Source: Planomicrobium stackebrandtii
GTDB lineage: Bacteria; Bacillota; Bacilli; Bacillales_A; Planococcaceae
NCBI RefSeq assembly: GCF_030814955.1
Contig: NZ_JAUSWB010000001.1
Coordinates: 372,001 to 436,000 of the forward strand
Length of the DNA stretch: 64,000 nt
Direction: 5' to 3'
Part shown: piece by piece, positions 28,693-37,885 of the stretch
Layout of the letters: each line of letters begins with the position of its first letter
Position numbering within the stretch: position 1 is the stretch's first letter
Made by a program: the position numbers and the translations under genes
The notes under the pieces: model-generated
The model's database searches: none
What the model was told of the DNA's origin: nothing
What the model saw: only the letters and a program-made list of their open reading frames with translations

Positions 28693-28760
28693 AAGTAGCC
28701 CTCCTTCACAAACTATCCACCTTCTATTTTATGCGAATTCTCTAATAAAAACAAAAATTA

Positions 28761-29351
28761 TCACTTATTGACGGTATAGTCATCAAGAATTTTCTGGATG
28801 CTGGACATAATGGCTTCGGTTACTTCATCAACAGAAGCTTTTCGTTCACGGAACGGTGCCATTCGAATCGGTTCACCGTAAACCACTTTAACTTTTCGGA
28901 ATGCCTTATAGGGCCCGATTATGGCACAAGGCATCACATCCGCATTGCCTCGCAATGCAAAAAAGCCTGCTCCGCTGAGGCCTTTTTTCAAAATGCCATC
29001 TGTTGACCGTGTGCCTTCAGGAAACAGCCCCACAACATCTCCATTTTTCAATATCTTAAGCGCGGTACGAAGAGCCTCGCGGTCGCTCATCCCCCGTTTT
29101 ACAGGAAAAGCATTTACTTTTGGCAGGATCGGCCCAAGAATCGGCGCCTTAAACAACTCTTCTTTCGCCATGAAGTGGACAGTTCTTGGAGCTGTCATTC
29201 CCACTACCGGGGGATCAAGTGCATGTATGTGGTTGGAGCAAAGAAGAATGCCGCCCTCTTTCGGAAAATTTTCAGCCCCGATTATTTCAAAGCGGTATAA
29301 GGGGCTTAATACTGTTTTCACAAGTCCTTTGCCAAATGCATATAAATTCAC
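28761..29351 (-). CDS. plsC: 1-acyl-sn-glycerol-3-phosphate acyltransferase
   Basis: Adds the second acyl chain to make phosphatidic acid. Acyltransferase motifs NHIHALD (Asn40-Asp46, catalytic His41 and Asp46) and FPEGTRS are present; 196 residues, one amino-terminal amphipathic segment. GTG start one base after the cmk stop. Follows cmk as in B. subtilis. Confidence 0.93.
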   Translation of the reverse strand: MNLYAFGKGLVKTVLSPLYRFEIIGAENFPKEGGILLCSNHIHALDPPVVGMTAPRTVHFMAKEELFKAPILGPILPKVNAFPVKRGMSDREALRTALKILKNGDVVGLFPEGTRSTDGILKKGLSGAGFFALRGNADVMPCAIIGPYKAFRKVKVVYGEPIRMAPFRERKASVDEVTEAIMSSIQKILDDYTVNK

Positions 29352-29352
29352 G

Positions 29353-30027
29353 TTACAGCAACCTCTCTTCAGCCAGTTTTAGTATGTTTTGGGCTGCCTG
29401 ATCGATTGTCAGGTCAGTTGTATCAAGGTAAATCGCGTCATCTGCCTGGCGCAGCGGGGAAACAATGCGCTCGCTGTCCATTTTATCCCGCTTGGCGATT
29501 TCAGCTTGAAGCTCCTCAAGCGGTGTTAAAATATTTCTTTTTTTGTTTTCTTCAAACCTTCTTCTTGCCCGCTCTTCGACAGATGCTGACATGAAGACTT
29601 TCAGCGCGGCATCCGGGAGTACATCTGTTCCGATGTCCCGCCCATCCATGACCACACCGCGCCCTTCCGCCAATTGCTGCTGCAGCTCAACCATACGTAG
29701 CCGAACCAGTTCATGAGCTGCCATTTCTGATACGGCTTTTGTAACATGCTGGGAACGGATCGCTTCTGTTACATCTTTTTTATCAAGGAAGACCAATTGG
29801 CCGTTTTCGGATGGCTGCAGGTCAATTTCTGTTTTTGCTAATAATTGGCCCGCCTCTTCATTGCTGGCCATGTTTATTCCTTCAGTTAAAGCTTTCAGTG
29901 TAATCGCTCGGTACATAGCGCCGGTGTCGATGTAAATATAGCCCAGTTTTTCCGCCACAATTTTGGCTATTGTACTTTTGCCCGCAGCTGCCGGCCCATC
30001 GATCGCTATTTGTATCGGTTTCGTCAA
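29353..30027 (-). CDS. cmk: Cytidylate kinase
   Basis: Phosphorylates CMP and dCMP. P-loop GPAAAGKST at 11-19, DTGAMYRAITL, DGRDIGTDVLPDA and a C-terminal DTTDLT. I chose TTG 30027 since GAGGTG is 6 bases before it and it gives 224 residues, the family norm; an ATG ten codons earlier lacks support. Confidence 0.95.
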   Translation of the reverse strand: MTKPIQIAIDGPAAAGKSTIAKIVAEKLGYIYIDTGAMYRAITLKALTEGINMASNEEAGQLLAKTEIDLQPSENGQLVFLDKKDVTEAIRSQHVTKAVSEMAAHELVRLRMVELQQQLAEGRGVVMDGRDIGTDVLPDAALKVFMSASVEERARRRFEENKKRNILTPLEELQAEIAKRDKMDSERIVSPLRQADDAIYLDTTDLTIDQAAQNILKLAEERLL

Positions 30028-30067
30028 AATAGTCACCTCATCATATGTATTCATCATATTTTAACAT

Positions 30068-30087
30068 AAGAAAAGCGCAAGCGCCCT
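30068..30087. repeat. Short intergenic repeat core near cmk
   Basis: AAGAAAAGCGCAAGCGCCC lies upstream of cmk. It resembles, in reverse orientation, the GGGCGCTTACGCTTTTC cores at 38281-38632 and is probably a short member of the same dispersed family. Confidence 0.4.
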
Positions 30088-30130
30088 TGAAGAATGGACA
30101 CTGCCCGAAAATCTAAAAGCTTTTTTAATT

Positions 30131-30162
30131 AAAAAAAAGTCTTCATGTACAAGACTTTTTTG
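30131..30162. terminator. Terminator after prsW
   Basis: AAGTCTT (30137-30143) and AAGACTT (30151-30157) pair, with A-runs and T-runs on both sides, so it can work in either direction. Confidence 0.8.
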
Positions 30163-30174
30163 GGGATATTCGTA

Positions 30175-30864
30175 TTATTCACCAGATTGTGCTGATGAAT
30201 TGTGATCATGGTAATGCGACAGGGAAAGTTGATGTGCCTGCTTTACTTTTCGAAGGCCAAACCACCAGAGAAACAGCATAAATGGAATGGCTCCATACAT
30301 AATATTATCGTATACATACAAACTGGTATTGTATGCAAGGTGAAGAACCACTGAGCTTGCAAAAGCCCAACCGATCCAACGCCAGCGTTTGCTGCCCCCG
30401 CTGAACTTGGCTTTCCCGAAATAATAGCCCATCACCACACCAAACAAAGCGTGGCTTGATACCGGCAAAAAAGCACGGATGAAAGCAGTCTGAAGACCGA
30501 ATTCCAACAAATACAAAATATTCTCGACTGTCGCAAATCCGAGGGATACACTGGCACCATAAAGGATGCCATCGTACGGATCCTCAAAGTCAACATGGCG
30601 ATAGACCGCAATCAACAGCACCAGCCATTTGAAAAACTCTTCCACTATACTGGAAAACAGGATATTCTGTGCAAAGCTATTGGTAAAGACGCCTTCTGCA
30701 TCGAACACATATTGAACAAAAAGAATCGGGAAGGTCAAAGCGGCTCCATACAAAAAACTTTGGAATAACAGTCTGGATGGTTCGTTGGCAAATTGGTCAC
30801 GCAAATACAAATAACTAAAAAGCGCTAAACTCGGGGCTATTGCTACAGTTAATAGAATAATCAT
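30175..30864 (-). CDS. prsW: Glutamic-type intramembrane protease PrsW
   Basis: Membrane protease that in B. subtilis makes the first cut in anti-sigma factor RsiW. Conserved motifs are visible: EEFFKW (about 71-76), FATVEN (about 107-112), HALFG (about 137) and HLAYN (about 179), within roughly eight hydrophobic segments; 229 residues. The partner RsiW/SigW is not in this window. In B. subtilis sleB and ypeB are neighbours; they are absent here. Confidence 0.9.
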   Translation of the reverse strand: MIILLTVAIAPSLALFSYLYLRDQFANEPSRLLFQSFLYGAALTFPILFVQYVFDAEGVFTNSFAQNILFSSIVEEFFKWLVLLIAVYRHVDFEDPYDGILYGASVSLGFATVENILYLLEFGLQTAFIRAFLPVSSHALFGVVMGYYFGKAKFSGGSKRWRWIGWAFASSVVLHLAYNTSLYVYDNIMYGAIPFMLFLWWFGLRKVKQAHQLSLSHYHDHNSSAQSGE

Positions 30865-30951
30865 ATGCCTACCCCTTTGTTTGAATTACAGTTATTGTAT
30901 CATGTTTTTCAACATCATTTTCAGCCCTTCTGAGCAGTCTCCTGCCACCCC

Positions 30952-31920
30952 TTACCTCTCGAAAGCATCTGCTTGTATAGGCCCATCGGCGGATAATAAA
31001 ACCGAAAGTTTGATGCGTGCTTTTTTGCTGTCGTAGTCACTTCCGAGAACAACGCCGCGGGTCAACAAGTCATGCGCACTGCCCGGGTAGCTGTAGGCAG
31101 GATAAGCATTGCCTTCTTCAGCACTTGTCGTCAGGACGACTGGAATTCCTTTTCTGACTGCATGATCGACTGCCTCCATCATATGCGGAGACACCTGCCC
31201 TCTGCCTGCCGCTTCCAATACTATGCCTTTGGACGGCCCAGATACCAGCATATCGATCAAATACCCATCTTGCCCGGAATGGCATTTAATGATATCCACA
31301 CGCGGCAAAGGACCGCTGACTGTGTGCACTTCATGCATCACGGGTTTTTGGTAAACGCGCACTGTGTCATTGTCAATAATGCCGAGATAGCCATGCCCAA
31401 AAGAATCAAATCCCTGCAAGTTGCTGGAATGCACTTTCTTGACGTATTTGGCACTATATATCCGCTCATTAAAGACGACAACCGCCCCTATTCCTCTTAG
31501 GCTGGGGTCTACCGCCACGTAAATTGAATTACGGAGATTGGAATAGACATCAGTCCCGACTTCCTCAGGAGAACGCTGAGAACCTGTGATGACCACTGTA
31601 CGGTCGTCATCAATTGTCAAATCCAGAAAATAGGCAGTCTCTTCCAAAGTATCCGTGCCATGCGTTACCACAATCCCTTCAACTTCAGGATCCTGCAATT
31701 CCTGGAGAATCGCTTGTCTGACCGTCAGCATTTGTTCAAAGCCGATATGCATGCTCGGCAATTGGAAGACATCGATCACTTTCACTTCTATTTCTTCAGG
31801 CAGCTGGCAAAGCTCAGCCAATTCCTTTCCGGAGATGGCACCTGATTTTAATAACCCATTGGAAATTTCTCTGCTGGCGATGGTTCCGCCTGTGGTGATC
31901 AAGGATACTTTCTTTTTCAT
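30952..31920 (-). CDS. ansA: L-asparaginase, type I
   Basis: Hydrolyses asparagine to aspartate. Both catalytic-threonine motifs are seen: TGGTIAS at 10-16 and HGTDTLEETA near 89, plus GSQRSPEEVGTD. 322 residues and no signal peptide, so cytoplasmic. AAAGGGAG lies before the ATG. The ypdA terminator precedes it, so it should have its own promoter, which I could not place with confidence. Confidence 0.93.
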   Translation of the reverse strand: MKKKVSLITTGGTIASREISNGLLKSGAISGKELAELCQLPEEIEVKVIDVFQLPSMHIGFEQMLTVRQAILQELQDPEVEGIVVTHGTDTLEETAYFLDLTIDDDRTVVITGSQRSPEEVGTDVYSNLRNSIYVAVDPSLRGIGAVVVFNERIYSAKYVKKVHSSNLQGFDSFGHGYLGIIDNDTVRVYQKPVMHEVHTVSGPLPRVDIIKCHSGQDGYLIDMLVSGPSKGIVLEAAGRGQVSPHMMEAVDHAVRKGIPVVLTTSAEEGNAYPAYSYPGSAHDLLTRGVVLGSDYDSKKARIKLSVLLSADGPIQADAFER

Positions 31921-31966
31921 AATCTAACTCCCTTTCCCGATTTTCCGCAATTCATTTTAAAATCAT

Positions 31967-32003
31967 AAAAAAGAAAGCACAATCAAGATGTGCTTTCTTT
32001 TTT
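31967..32003 (-). terminator. Terminator overlapping the end of ypdA
   Basis: AAAAAAGAAAGCACA (31967-31981) pairs with TGTGCTTTCTTTTTT (31989-32003) around the ypdA stop codon at 31983-31985. The last ypdA codons thus form one arm of the terminator. Confidence 0.88.
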
Positions 32004-32951
32004 TGCAATAGCTTCCGCAATTTGCTGTCCATGAAAGCGTCCATTTTCAATAAAGATTTCATTGGCATTATTGCCTGCCGCAATCACCCCGGCAACATAT
32101 AGATTGTTCACTTCGGTTTCCATCGTTTCTTCATCAAATGTTGGACGTCCGGAAACCCCATCAATGGAAATGCCCATCGACTGCAAAAACTGATGGTCCG
32201 GATGGTAGCCGATCATCGCAAAGACAAACTGATTGGGGATGGTTTCTTTTTGATCGTTGACTGTCAGTTCTACCGTGCTGTCTGTAATTTTGTCGACCAT
32301 CGAATCAAACAGCATCGTGATTTCCCCTTTTCTCACCAGGCCGTCGAACTCCGGCAGAATCCACGGCTTGATGCTCTTGGAATAGCTCGTGCCATGATAG
32401 GATACCGTCACTCGGCTACCTGCTTTATGCAAAGCCAGAGCCGCATCAACCGCAGAATTCTTGCCTCCGATAATAAGAACGTCCTGATCAAAATAAGGAT
32501 GGCCTTCTTTGAAATAATGCATCACTTTCGGCAGATCTGCGCCATCCACTTCCAGCGTATTGGGCTGATCGTAATAGCCGGTGGCGGCAATTACATATTT
32601 GGCCTGGTATTGGCCTTTGCTCGTGGTCACGGTAAATAGGCCATCCTTTTCTACGCGCTCCACCGTCTCGAAGGGATGAACTTGAATCCCGCTTCGCTTT
32701 ACGACTTCGCGGTAGTAGACCAATGCCTGGTTGCGTTTAGGTTTACGCCCTTCTATGATGAAGGGCACATCGCCGATCGACAGTTTTTCACTGGTGCTGA
32801 AAAAGGTTTGATGCGTCGGGTAATTAAAAATCGCGTTGACGATATTGCCCTTCTCGATCACGACAGGATCGAGACCGAGTTTTTTCAGTTCGATTGCCGC
32901 CGACAAACCACAGGGGCCGCCTCCAATAATTAATGCATCTACATAGTCCAT
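31983..32951 (-). CDS. ypdA: Bacillithiol disulfide reductase YpdA
   Basis: FAD-dependent, NADPH-using reductase thought to regenerate bacillithiol from its disulfide. FAD motif GGGPCGLSAA begins at residue 10, with the family Cys in GPCG, and the NADPH motif IGGKNSAVDAALALHKAG lies near 160; 322 residues, full length. Complements bshA in this window. The 3' end is built into its terminator. Confidence 0.93.
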   Translation of the reverse strand: MDYVDALIIGGGPCGLSAAIELKKLGLDPVVIEKGNIVNAIFNYPTHQTFFSTSEKLSIGDVPFIIEGRKPKRNQALVYYREVVKRSGIQVHPFETVERVEKDGLFTVTTSKGQYQAKYVIAATGYYDQPNTLEVDGADLPKVMHYFKEGHPYFDQDVLIIGGKNSAVDAALALHKAGSRVTVSYHGTSYSKSIKPWILPEFDGLVRKGEITMLFDSMVDKITDSTVELTVNDQKETIPNQFVFAMIGYHPDHQFLQSMGISIDGVSGRPTFDEETMETEVNNLYVAGVIAAGNNANEIFIENGRFHGQQIAEAIAKKESTS

Positions 32952-33017
32952 TTTAAAACATCTCCTGTACTTGATCCTTCTCTAAGCATAATGGATTTAT
33001 CCTCGGTGTGACAAATT

Positions 33018-33779
33018 TTATTTGTCCGCTTCGATTTTCGGGCGCACGGTCAGCACATGGTATTCCGCCTGTGCACCCAGCCGCAGGTGCAAAGTGGTCG
33101 TACCAAAACCGTTGCTGATCAGTTCTATGCGATCTTTTTTGACTTTCATGGAACCTTTTTTGAATAAACCGAATGGTCCAATGCGAATTTGTCCGCCATG
33201 CGTATGGCCGGCAAGCAGCAAATCCGCAAAATAGGCATCTTTTACTTTCCAGAAGTCGAAAGGGGTATGTGAAACAAATAAAACAGTATCATTGGCCTTT
33301 ACATTTTTAAAGGCATTTTCGAATCCGTCGGGTTTGTAGGCAAAATGGTCAAGCCCGACCAGTTTTAATTGTTCGTTGCCAAAAAGCGAAACTGATCGAT
33401 CATCCAGCACAATCACACCCGACTGTTCAAAAATTTGCCTAAGCGAAGCTTCGTCCACTTCCCGGTCATTGTTACCCCAGACAAAATAGACAGGTGCAAT
33501 AGCCATGAGTCTTCTAATATTCTCAGCGACCCGTTCTAACGGTACGCCCCTTTCGGCCAAATCGCCTCCGATTATGACAATATCGACGGGACTATCAAGC
33601 AAGTCAGCCCGTATGACCCTGCGGTGGACATCTGCAATAAACAGCAGTTTAAACGGTTTGAAGGGCTTGGCTGCACGCAATTCCACTGTTTCCATCACAA
33701 GTTTTTCCGAAAAGGCATTCCGGACCATAAAAAGAAGCAGCGCCAAAGCTGCCAGGGCAATGCGAATTAAATATTTCAT
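33018..33779 (-). CDS. ypbG: Membrane-anchored metallophosphoesterase (YpbG-like)
   Basis: Calcineurin-like phosphoesterase with one amino-terminal membrane segment (2-20). Metal motifs in order: FIADVHR, GGDLAE, WGNNDRE, SHTPFD and GHTHGGQ; 253 residues. ATG 33779 uses the AAGGA upstream; an open frame continues upstream without support. Substrate unknown. Position near ypdA and ypbE fits YpbG of B. subtilis from memory. Confidence 0.83.
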   Translation of the reverse strand: MKYLIRIALAALALLLFMVRNAFSEKLVMETVELRAAKPFKPFKLLFIADVHRRVIRADLLDSPVDIVIIGGDLAERGVPLERVAENIRRLMAIAPVYFVWGNNDREVDEASLRQIFEQSGVIVLDDRSVSLFGNEQLKLVGLDHFAYKPDGFENAFKNVKANDTVLFVSHTPFDFWKVKDAYFADLLLAGHTHGGQIRIGPFGLFKKGSMKVKKDRIELISNGFGTTTLHLRLGAQAEYHVLTVRPKIEADK

Positions 33780-33802
33780 GTAAGAGTTCCTTCCAAAAGA
33801 AG

Positions 33803-33832
33803 AAAAAAACATAAGCGAGGCTTATGCTTTTT
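33803..33832 (-). terminator. Terminator after the CBS-domain gene
   Basis: GCATAAGC and GCTTATG arms (33826-33820 with 33816-33810) and a trailing T-run on the minus strand, between the CBS gene and the phosphoesterase gene. Confidence 0.75.
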
Positions 33833-33847
33833 CGTCTTATTCTGCTA

Positions 33848-34477
33848 TTAATCTTCTGCTATGTCCAAAACACGGAAACCGGATTTCTCCAGCTCTTTTA
33901 CAAACCGGTCGATATTGTCTTTCTTTTTGATCTTCAAAACAATTCGGCGGACCATTTTATTGGTTTCATCAAACGTGACAAGAGAGACTACAGATTCCTT
34001 GTATTTTTCGATAATTTCTCCAAGGCGGCCAATTCGGCCTTCTGATTCCACCGAAGTGAAGGTGATGCGGTATCCAGGCTTGTTCATTCCAAAAGCGCTT
34101 TGCAATTGGTTGACGATATCATAGCGGGTAACAATCCCTAAAAATTGGTGGTCTTCGACGACGGCAATGATTGGAAAATCATTCAGTTCAACCAGCGCTT
34201 TTTCATAAACGTCATCAATACTCAAATAAACTCGCTCATTTACCATCACATCACTAATCTTAGTTGAAGTGATAAAATCCTCATTTGATTTTCCAGAGTA
34301 GAAAAACGCACGGTATGCATGGTACCAAGTAAAAATACCTTTATACTCTGTCCCTGCCACAACCGGTATGGCATCAATTGAATGCTTTTCCAGCAGGTCA
34401 AAACCTACTTTCACAGAATCTTCCATTTTGACTGTAATGCATTTCTCTTTTTTAACCAATGCACTTTTAACAAACAT
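33848..34477 (-). CDS. CBS-domain protein with C-terminal ACT-like domain
   Basis: 209 residues: two CBS motifs (about 8-60 and 75-130, e.g. VVEDHQFLGIVTRYDIVNQL) followed by an ACT-like region (TFTSVESEGRIGRLGEIIEKYKESVVSLVTF and onwards). CBS pairs bind adenosyl ligands; CBS-ACT proteins of this layout include the Listeria c-di-AMP binder CbpA, so a c-di-AMP role is possible but is inference. No catalytic domain. ATG 34477 has AAAGTGG 8 bases upstream; a GTG four codons earlier is an alternative. Confidence 0.78.
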   Translation of the reverse strand: MFVKSALVKKEKCITVKMEDSVKVGFDLLEKHSIDAIPVVAGTEYKGIFTWYHAYRAFFYSGKSNEDFITSTKISDVMVNERVYLSIDDVYEKALVELNDFPIIAVVEDHQFLGIVTRYDIVNQLQSAFGMNKPGYRITFTSVESEGRIGRLGEIIEKYKESVVSLVTFDETNKMVRRIVLKIKKKDNIDRFVKELEKSGFRVLDIAED

Positions 34478-34545
34478 CTGATCGCCCACTTTCTAATCTG
34501 TCATATATATTCCCCAACTATTCATCTGCTAATCAAGACAGATGC

Positions 34546-35331
34546 CTATGGCAAAACTAAAGTTTGCCCAGGGCTTATGCTGTTTGAACTCAAGCCATTT
34601 GCCTGCTTAATTTTCTCTACAGCCGCTGCTGCTCCGGCTGCTCCATAATTATTGACGGCGATGCGGTACAACGTTTCACTGGATTGCACAACATATGTTT
34701 TACCGGAAGCGCTTGGTGCTTCCTCTTTTTTCTCGGCTTCCGCTTTAGCTTTTGCTTCCGCTTCTTTTTGAGCTTGAGCTTCAGCTGCGGCCTCTGCTTC
34801 TGCCTTGGCTTCGGCATCTGCCTGAGCTTTAGCCGCTGCTTCTGCCTGTTCTTCTGCTTCTGCCGCTGCCTTAGCTTCAGCATCAGCTTTCGCTTCAGCG
34901 TCTGCTTTTGCGGCAGCCTCGGCTTCCGCTTTTTCAGCCGCCTTTACCTCAGCTGCTTCTTTTTCTGCAGCAGCCTCTTCTTTTTCTGCTGCTGCCTCTT
35001 TTTCTGCTTGTTCTTGCTTGTCTTCTTCATCATCGGCTACAGCGACAGAAGTTGTGGATGGTTGGGAATTCATCTCAAAGCTTACTTCGTTTTCTGCAGG
35101 TGTAGCTGTCAATGTATCATCGGGTTCGAATAAGAAAACTACATAAATCAGTAAAGAAACCGGTATTAATATGAAGATAAAAAATAATGCAGGCATCAGA
35201 AGGCTTTTGCTTTTTTTGGCCTTAGGCTTTTGTGCCTGCCGCTGAGCTGCTCTGGACAATGCTGAATTTTTGTCCACCGATATTTCCTGTCGATTTTTCT
35301 CAATCGACTCATGATAACTATGATTTCCCAT
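34546..35331 (-). CDS. ypbE: LysM-domain membrane protein with Ala/Glu/Lys repeat (YpbE-like)
   Basis: 261 residues: short cytoplasmic basic part, one membrane helix (about 45-67), an acidic linker, a ~100-residue stretch of Ala, Glu, Lys and Asp (about 105-205) predicted as a long charged helix, and a C-terminal LysM domain (YVVQSSETLYRIAVNNYG to the end) for binding peptidoglycan. Likely cell-wall facing with the helix spanning the wall gap. The repeat coding DNA is low complexity and may vary in length. Assigned to YpbE by layout and position. Confidence 0.82.
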   Translation of the reverse strand: MGNHSYHESIEKNRQEISVDKNSALSRAAQRQAQKPKAKKSKSLLMPALFFIFILIPVSLLIYVVFLFEPDDTLTATPAENEVSFEMNSQPSTTSVAVADDEEDKQEQAEKEAAAEKEEAAAEKEAAEVKAAEKAEAEAAAKADAEAKADAEAKAAAEAEEQAEAAAKAQADAEAKAEAEAAAEAQAQKEAEAKAKAEAEKKEEAPSASGKTYVVQSSETLYRIAVNNYGAAGAAAAVEKIKQANGLSSNSISPGQTLVLP

Positions 35332-35410
35332 ACATGACGACCCCTATCTGTACTAATATATCTATTATGACGAAAAAAGGCTCATTTGTAAATGACAGTT
35401 AATGAGAATC

Positions 35411-36838
35411 TTAAATAGGTAATATTACACTTAAACGCTCTTGCCATTGGAGGGGGAAATGCTTTTCTGTAGAAGGAGAAAAAACTTCAAACGCATCATA
35501 ATCGATCCCATCATTGATGCAGCAATTGTCCGGCTTGCCTCCAAGCTGCTGATCAAAACATTGAACAATAAAGCTGCGCAGACACCCTTGGAGCCCGATC
35601 AGTTCACGAATTTTTAAAACTTGCTGCCTTTTGCCGCTCCTCAAAAGTTCCATCTGCTTTATCACGCCTTCAACCGGCAATTGAGTCATCCAATAGGAAA
35701 TCACCCGCATCGCGGTCTCTCGGACAATCCCTTGATCAATTAAATGCAGCGCACCGGCACCGTGGCGGTAGACTGCTTCGATTTCATGCTGCGTCGGCAA
35801 GTCATCCATCACCAGGCTATCGAGAAGCGCCTCATCACCTTGTGCGTACAGCAGTGTAGCCAAAGATGGCTGCCCATCCCGACCGGCTCTCCCCACTTCC
35901 TGGACATAGCCTTCTATGGAAGTCGGCAGCTGGTAGTGGATAACATGCCGGATGTTCGGAATGTGGACCCCCATGCCAAAAGCGTTTGTTGAACAGATCC
36001 ACTGCAGTTCTCCGTTTTGAAATTGCTGTTGGACGAAAACACGGTCCTGGTGCTCCATACCCCCATGATAAAATGCTGCAGAAACTCCTAACTCCGTCAA
36101 AAGCATAGAGAGTTCCTGGGACTTTTTTCTGGTTCCGGCATAAATAATTCCAGGACCGTTGTATTTTTGAACAAATTCTTTTATAAATTCAATTTTGTCT
36201 CGGCTTTCTTCAAACTTTTTAATGTCATAGACGATGTTTTTACGATCCATCGGGTGACTGTAAACATAAGGCTCTGACAGCGCCAGGTATTTCTTTATTT
36301 CTTCAGTGACCTTATCGGTCGCCGTCGCTGTCAGTGCCAGCACTTGCGGAAAGTTCAAGTGGGGCAGAATTTCAGAAATCCGGAGATAGTCCGGCCTGAA
36401 ATCAAATCCCCACTGAGAAATGCAATGGGCTTCATCAGCCACCAGCAAAGATATTCGGATCTGCTTCAGCTTTTGTTTAACAAAAGGCTGGACAAGCATT
36501 TCTGGCGAAATAAAAATAAACTTATATGAGCTGAGCGTACTCCAAATTCTTTCTTTGTCTTCCGGCTTTAAAAAAGAGTTGATGGCAACTACTGATTTTT
36601 CGCCCATTTTTTTTAACTGCGCCACTTGATCCTGCATTAACGATAGCAATGGGGAAACGATCAAGATGCTGTCCGGTAGCACTTTTGCAGGCAGCTGGTA
36701 GCAGATTGATTTCCCCATACCCGTCGGCAGCAGCGCAATGACATCTTCACCAGCTAATACACGTTCAATGATTTCCCGCTGCCCAGGACGAAACGAAGAA
36801 AATCCATATGTGTTATACAGCAATTCGTCCAAATTCAT
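35411..36838 (-). CDS. recQ: ATP-dependent DNA helicase RecQ, short form
   Basis: 3'-5' helicase for recombination and fork repair. Walker A TGMGKS at 39-44, DEAH in the second motif, QWGFDFRPDY, YHGGMEHQDR and QEVGRAGRDGQPS in domain 2, then a zinc-binding region with Cys residues (GCLRSFIVQCF, CC). 475 residues; no HRDC domain is evident, as in the Bacilli short form. Overlaps ypbB by 4 bases, so translation is coupled. Confidence 0.93.
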   Translation of the reverse strand: MNLDELLYNTYGFSSFRPGQREIIERVLAGEDVIALLPTGMGKSICYQLPAKVLPDSILIVSPLLSLMQDQVAQLKKMGEKSVVAINSFLKPEDKERIWSTLSSYKFIFISPEMLVQPFVKQKLKQIRISLLVADEAHCISQWGFDFRPDYLRISEILPHLNFPQVLALTATATDKVTEEIKKYLALSEPYVYSHPMDRKNIVYDIKKFEESRDKIEFIKEFVQKYNGPGIIYAGTRKKSQELSMLLTELGVSAAFYHGGMEHQDRVFVQQQFQNGELQWICSTNAFGMGVHIPNIRHVIHYQLPTSIEGYVQEVGRAGRDGQPSLATLLYAQGDEALLDSLVMDDLPTQHEIEAVYRHGAGALHLIDQGIVRETAMRVISYWMTQLPVEGVIKQMELLRSGKRQQVLKIRELIGLQGCLRSFIVQCFDQQLGGKPDNCCINDGIDYDAFEVFSPSTEKHFPLQWQERLSVILPI

Positions 36839-37860
36839 CTTTGTTCCTCCCTAATCGCCAAAGCAAGGCGGATTTGAAAATAGCTGGCTTCCGGCAAATG
36901 CTCTTTGATTTCACGCAATCTCTTTGTTTTTCGGCTCCGGCTTTCGGCTATAATTGCCTCGAACAAGGCTGGATTTACAAACGCTGTGTAATTAAAAAAT
37001 GGATCGTTCATCGCCAGTTCCACAAAATGGTCTTCAATGGTACTGGTCTTTAGTTGGCGCAGCGATGCAATCTGCTCCAGCGAGAACCCTTTGTCGAATA
37101 ACTTCTTTGTACGCTGTGCCGTTTCTGTCAAGGAGGATTGCTGAATAATCCCTTCCATTAACCCAAACAGGAGCGGAGGCTTGGATTGTTCAATGACTCC
37201 CATCCAACTATGTAATGCTTCTACCCACATCAACTGAACATCCAAGAGAAGAAGGTTTTTTGAATCGGCAATTTGCTGCCATGTTAAGCCACTTAAAGCC
37301 AATCCCGTCAAACGTTCCGTAACAATCATTTTATGTGTTTCAGAAATCCCACTATCGGTTAATGTAGTGAAGAGCTCCTTTTTAAATGCTTGGGCCACTG
37401 CCAAATCACGAAAATCAATCTGTTTCAGGTATTTTTTTACCCAACTCTGAACTTCTTCGTTGATGACAATGGGGTCGAAAGTTTTTTCTTGCTGGCTAAT
37501 ATGGGAAAAAGTTTGAACAATTAGTGACAAACGTGAAAAAAACAAATTCTCGTTGCCCCGGTATTTCCAGCCATTTAGCGGCGATGCGGCGATATCCAAA
37601 TCCATCGCTTTTGGGGACAAGTCAACCACCTGGTCATTATCCAGCAGGCAGCCTTCTGCAAATAAGCGCTGAACCGCTTGGTCATAGGCTTTCTTATCCA
37701 ATTTCGGCAACACGCCAAAATAAGGATACAGGCTAAAATAGCCGATATCCTGTATAGTTTGTCCGGACTTCTTTCCTTTAATCAAATGATAAGGGGAAGA
37801 GATGGTCCGCTGCCGATTAACGGCCTTCATAATGGCCAGAATGAGTTCGGAAAATAACAA
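36835..37860 (-). CDS. ypbB: Helix-turn-helix protein YpbB, RecQ partner gene
   Basis: 341 helical residues with a C-terminal helix-turn-helix (KLFDKGFSLEQIASLRQLKTSTIEDH). Always next to recQ in Bacilli as far as I recall; the shared operon and stop-start overlap suggest a helicase accessory role. TTG 37860 has AGGGGG 7 bases upstream. No enzymatic motif. Confidence 0.83.
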   Translation of the reverse strand: MLFSELILAIMKAVNRQRTISSPYHLIKGKKSGQTIQDIGYFSLYPYFGVLPKLDKKAYDQAVQRLFAEGCLLDNDQVVDLSPKAMDLDIAASPLNGWKYRGNENLFFSRLSLIVQTFSHISQQEKTFDPIVINEEVQSWVKKYLKQIDFRDLAVAQAFKKELFTTLTDSGISETHKMIVTERLTGLALSGLTWQQIADSKNLLLLDVQLMWVEALHSWMGVIEQSKPPLLFGLMEGIIQQSSLTETAQRTKKLFDKGFSLEQIASLRQLKTSTIEDHFVELAMNDPFFNYTAFVNPALFEAIIAESRSRKTKRLREIKEHLPEASYFQIRLALAIREEQR

Positions 37861-37885
37861 GCTTGCGCCCCCTAGCGGTTTTTGG

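Noticed and set aside
34684..35133. Cys/Phe-rich 149-residue plus-strand frame
   Set aside because: Exact antisense of the Ala/Glu/Lys repeat of the LysM protein; low-complexity artefact.
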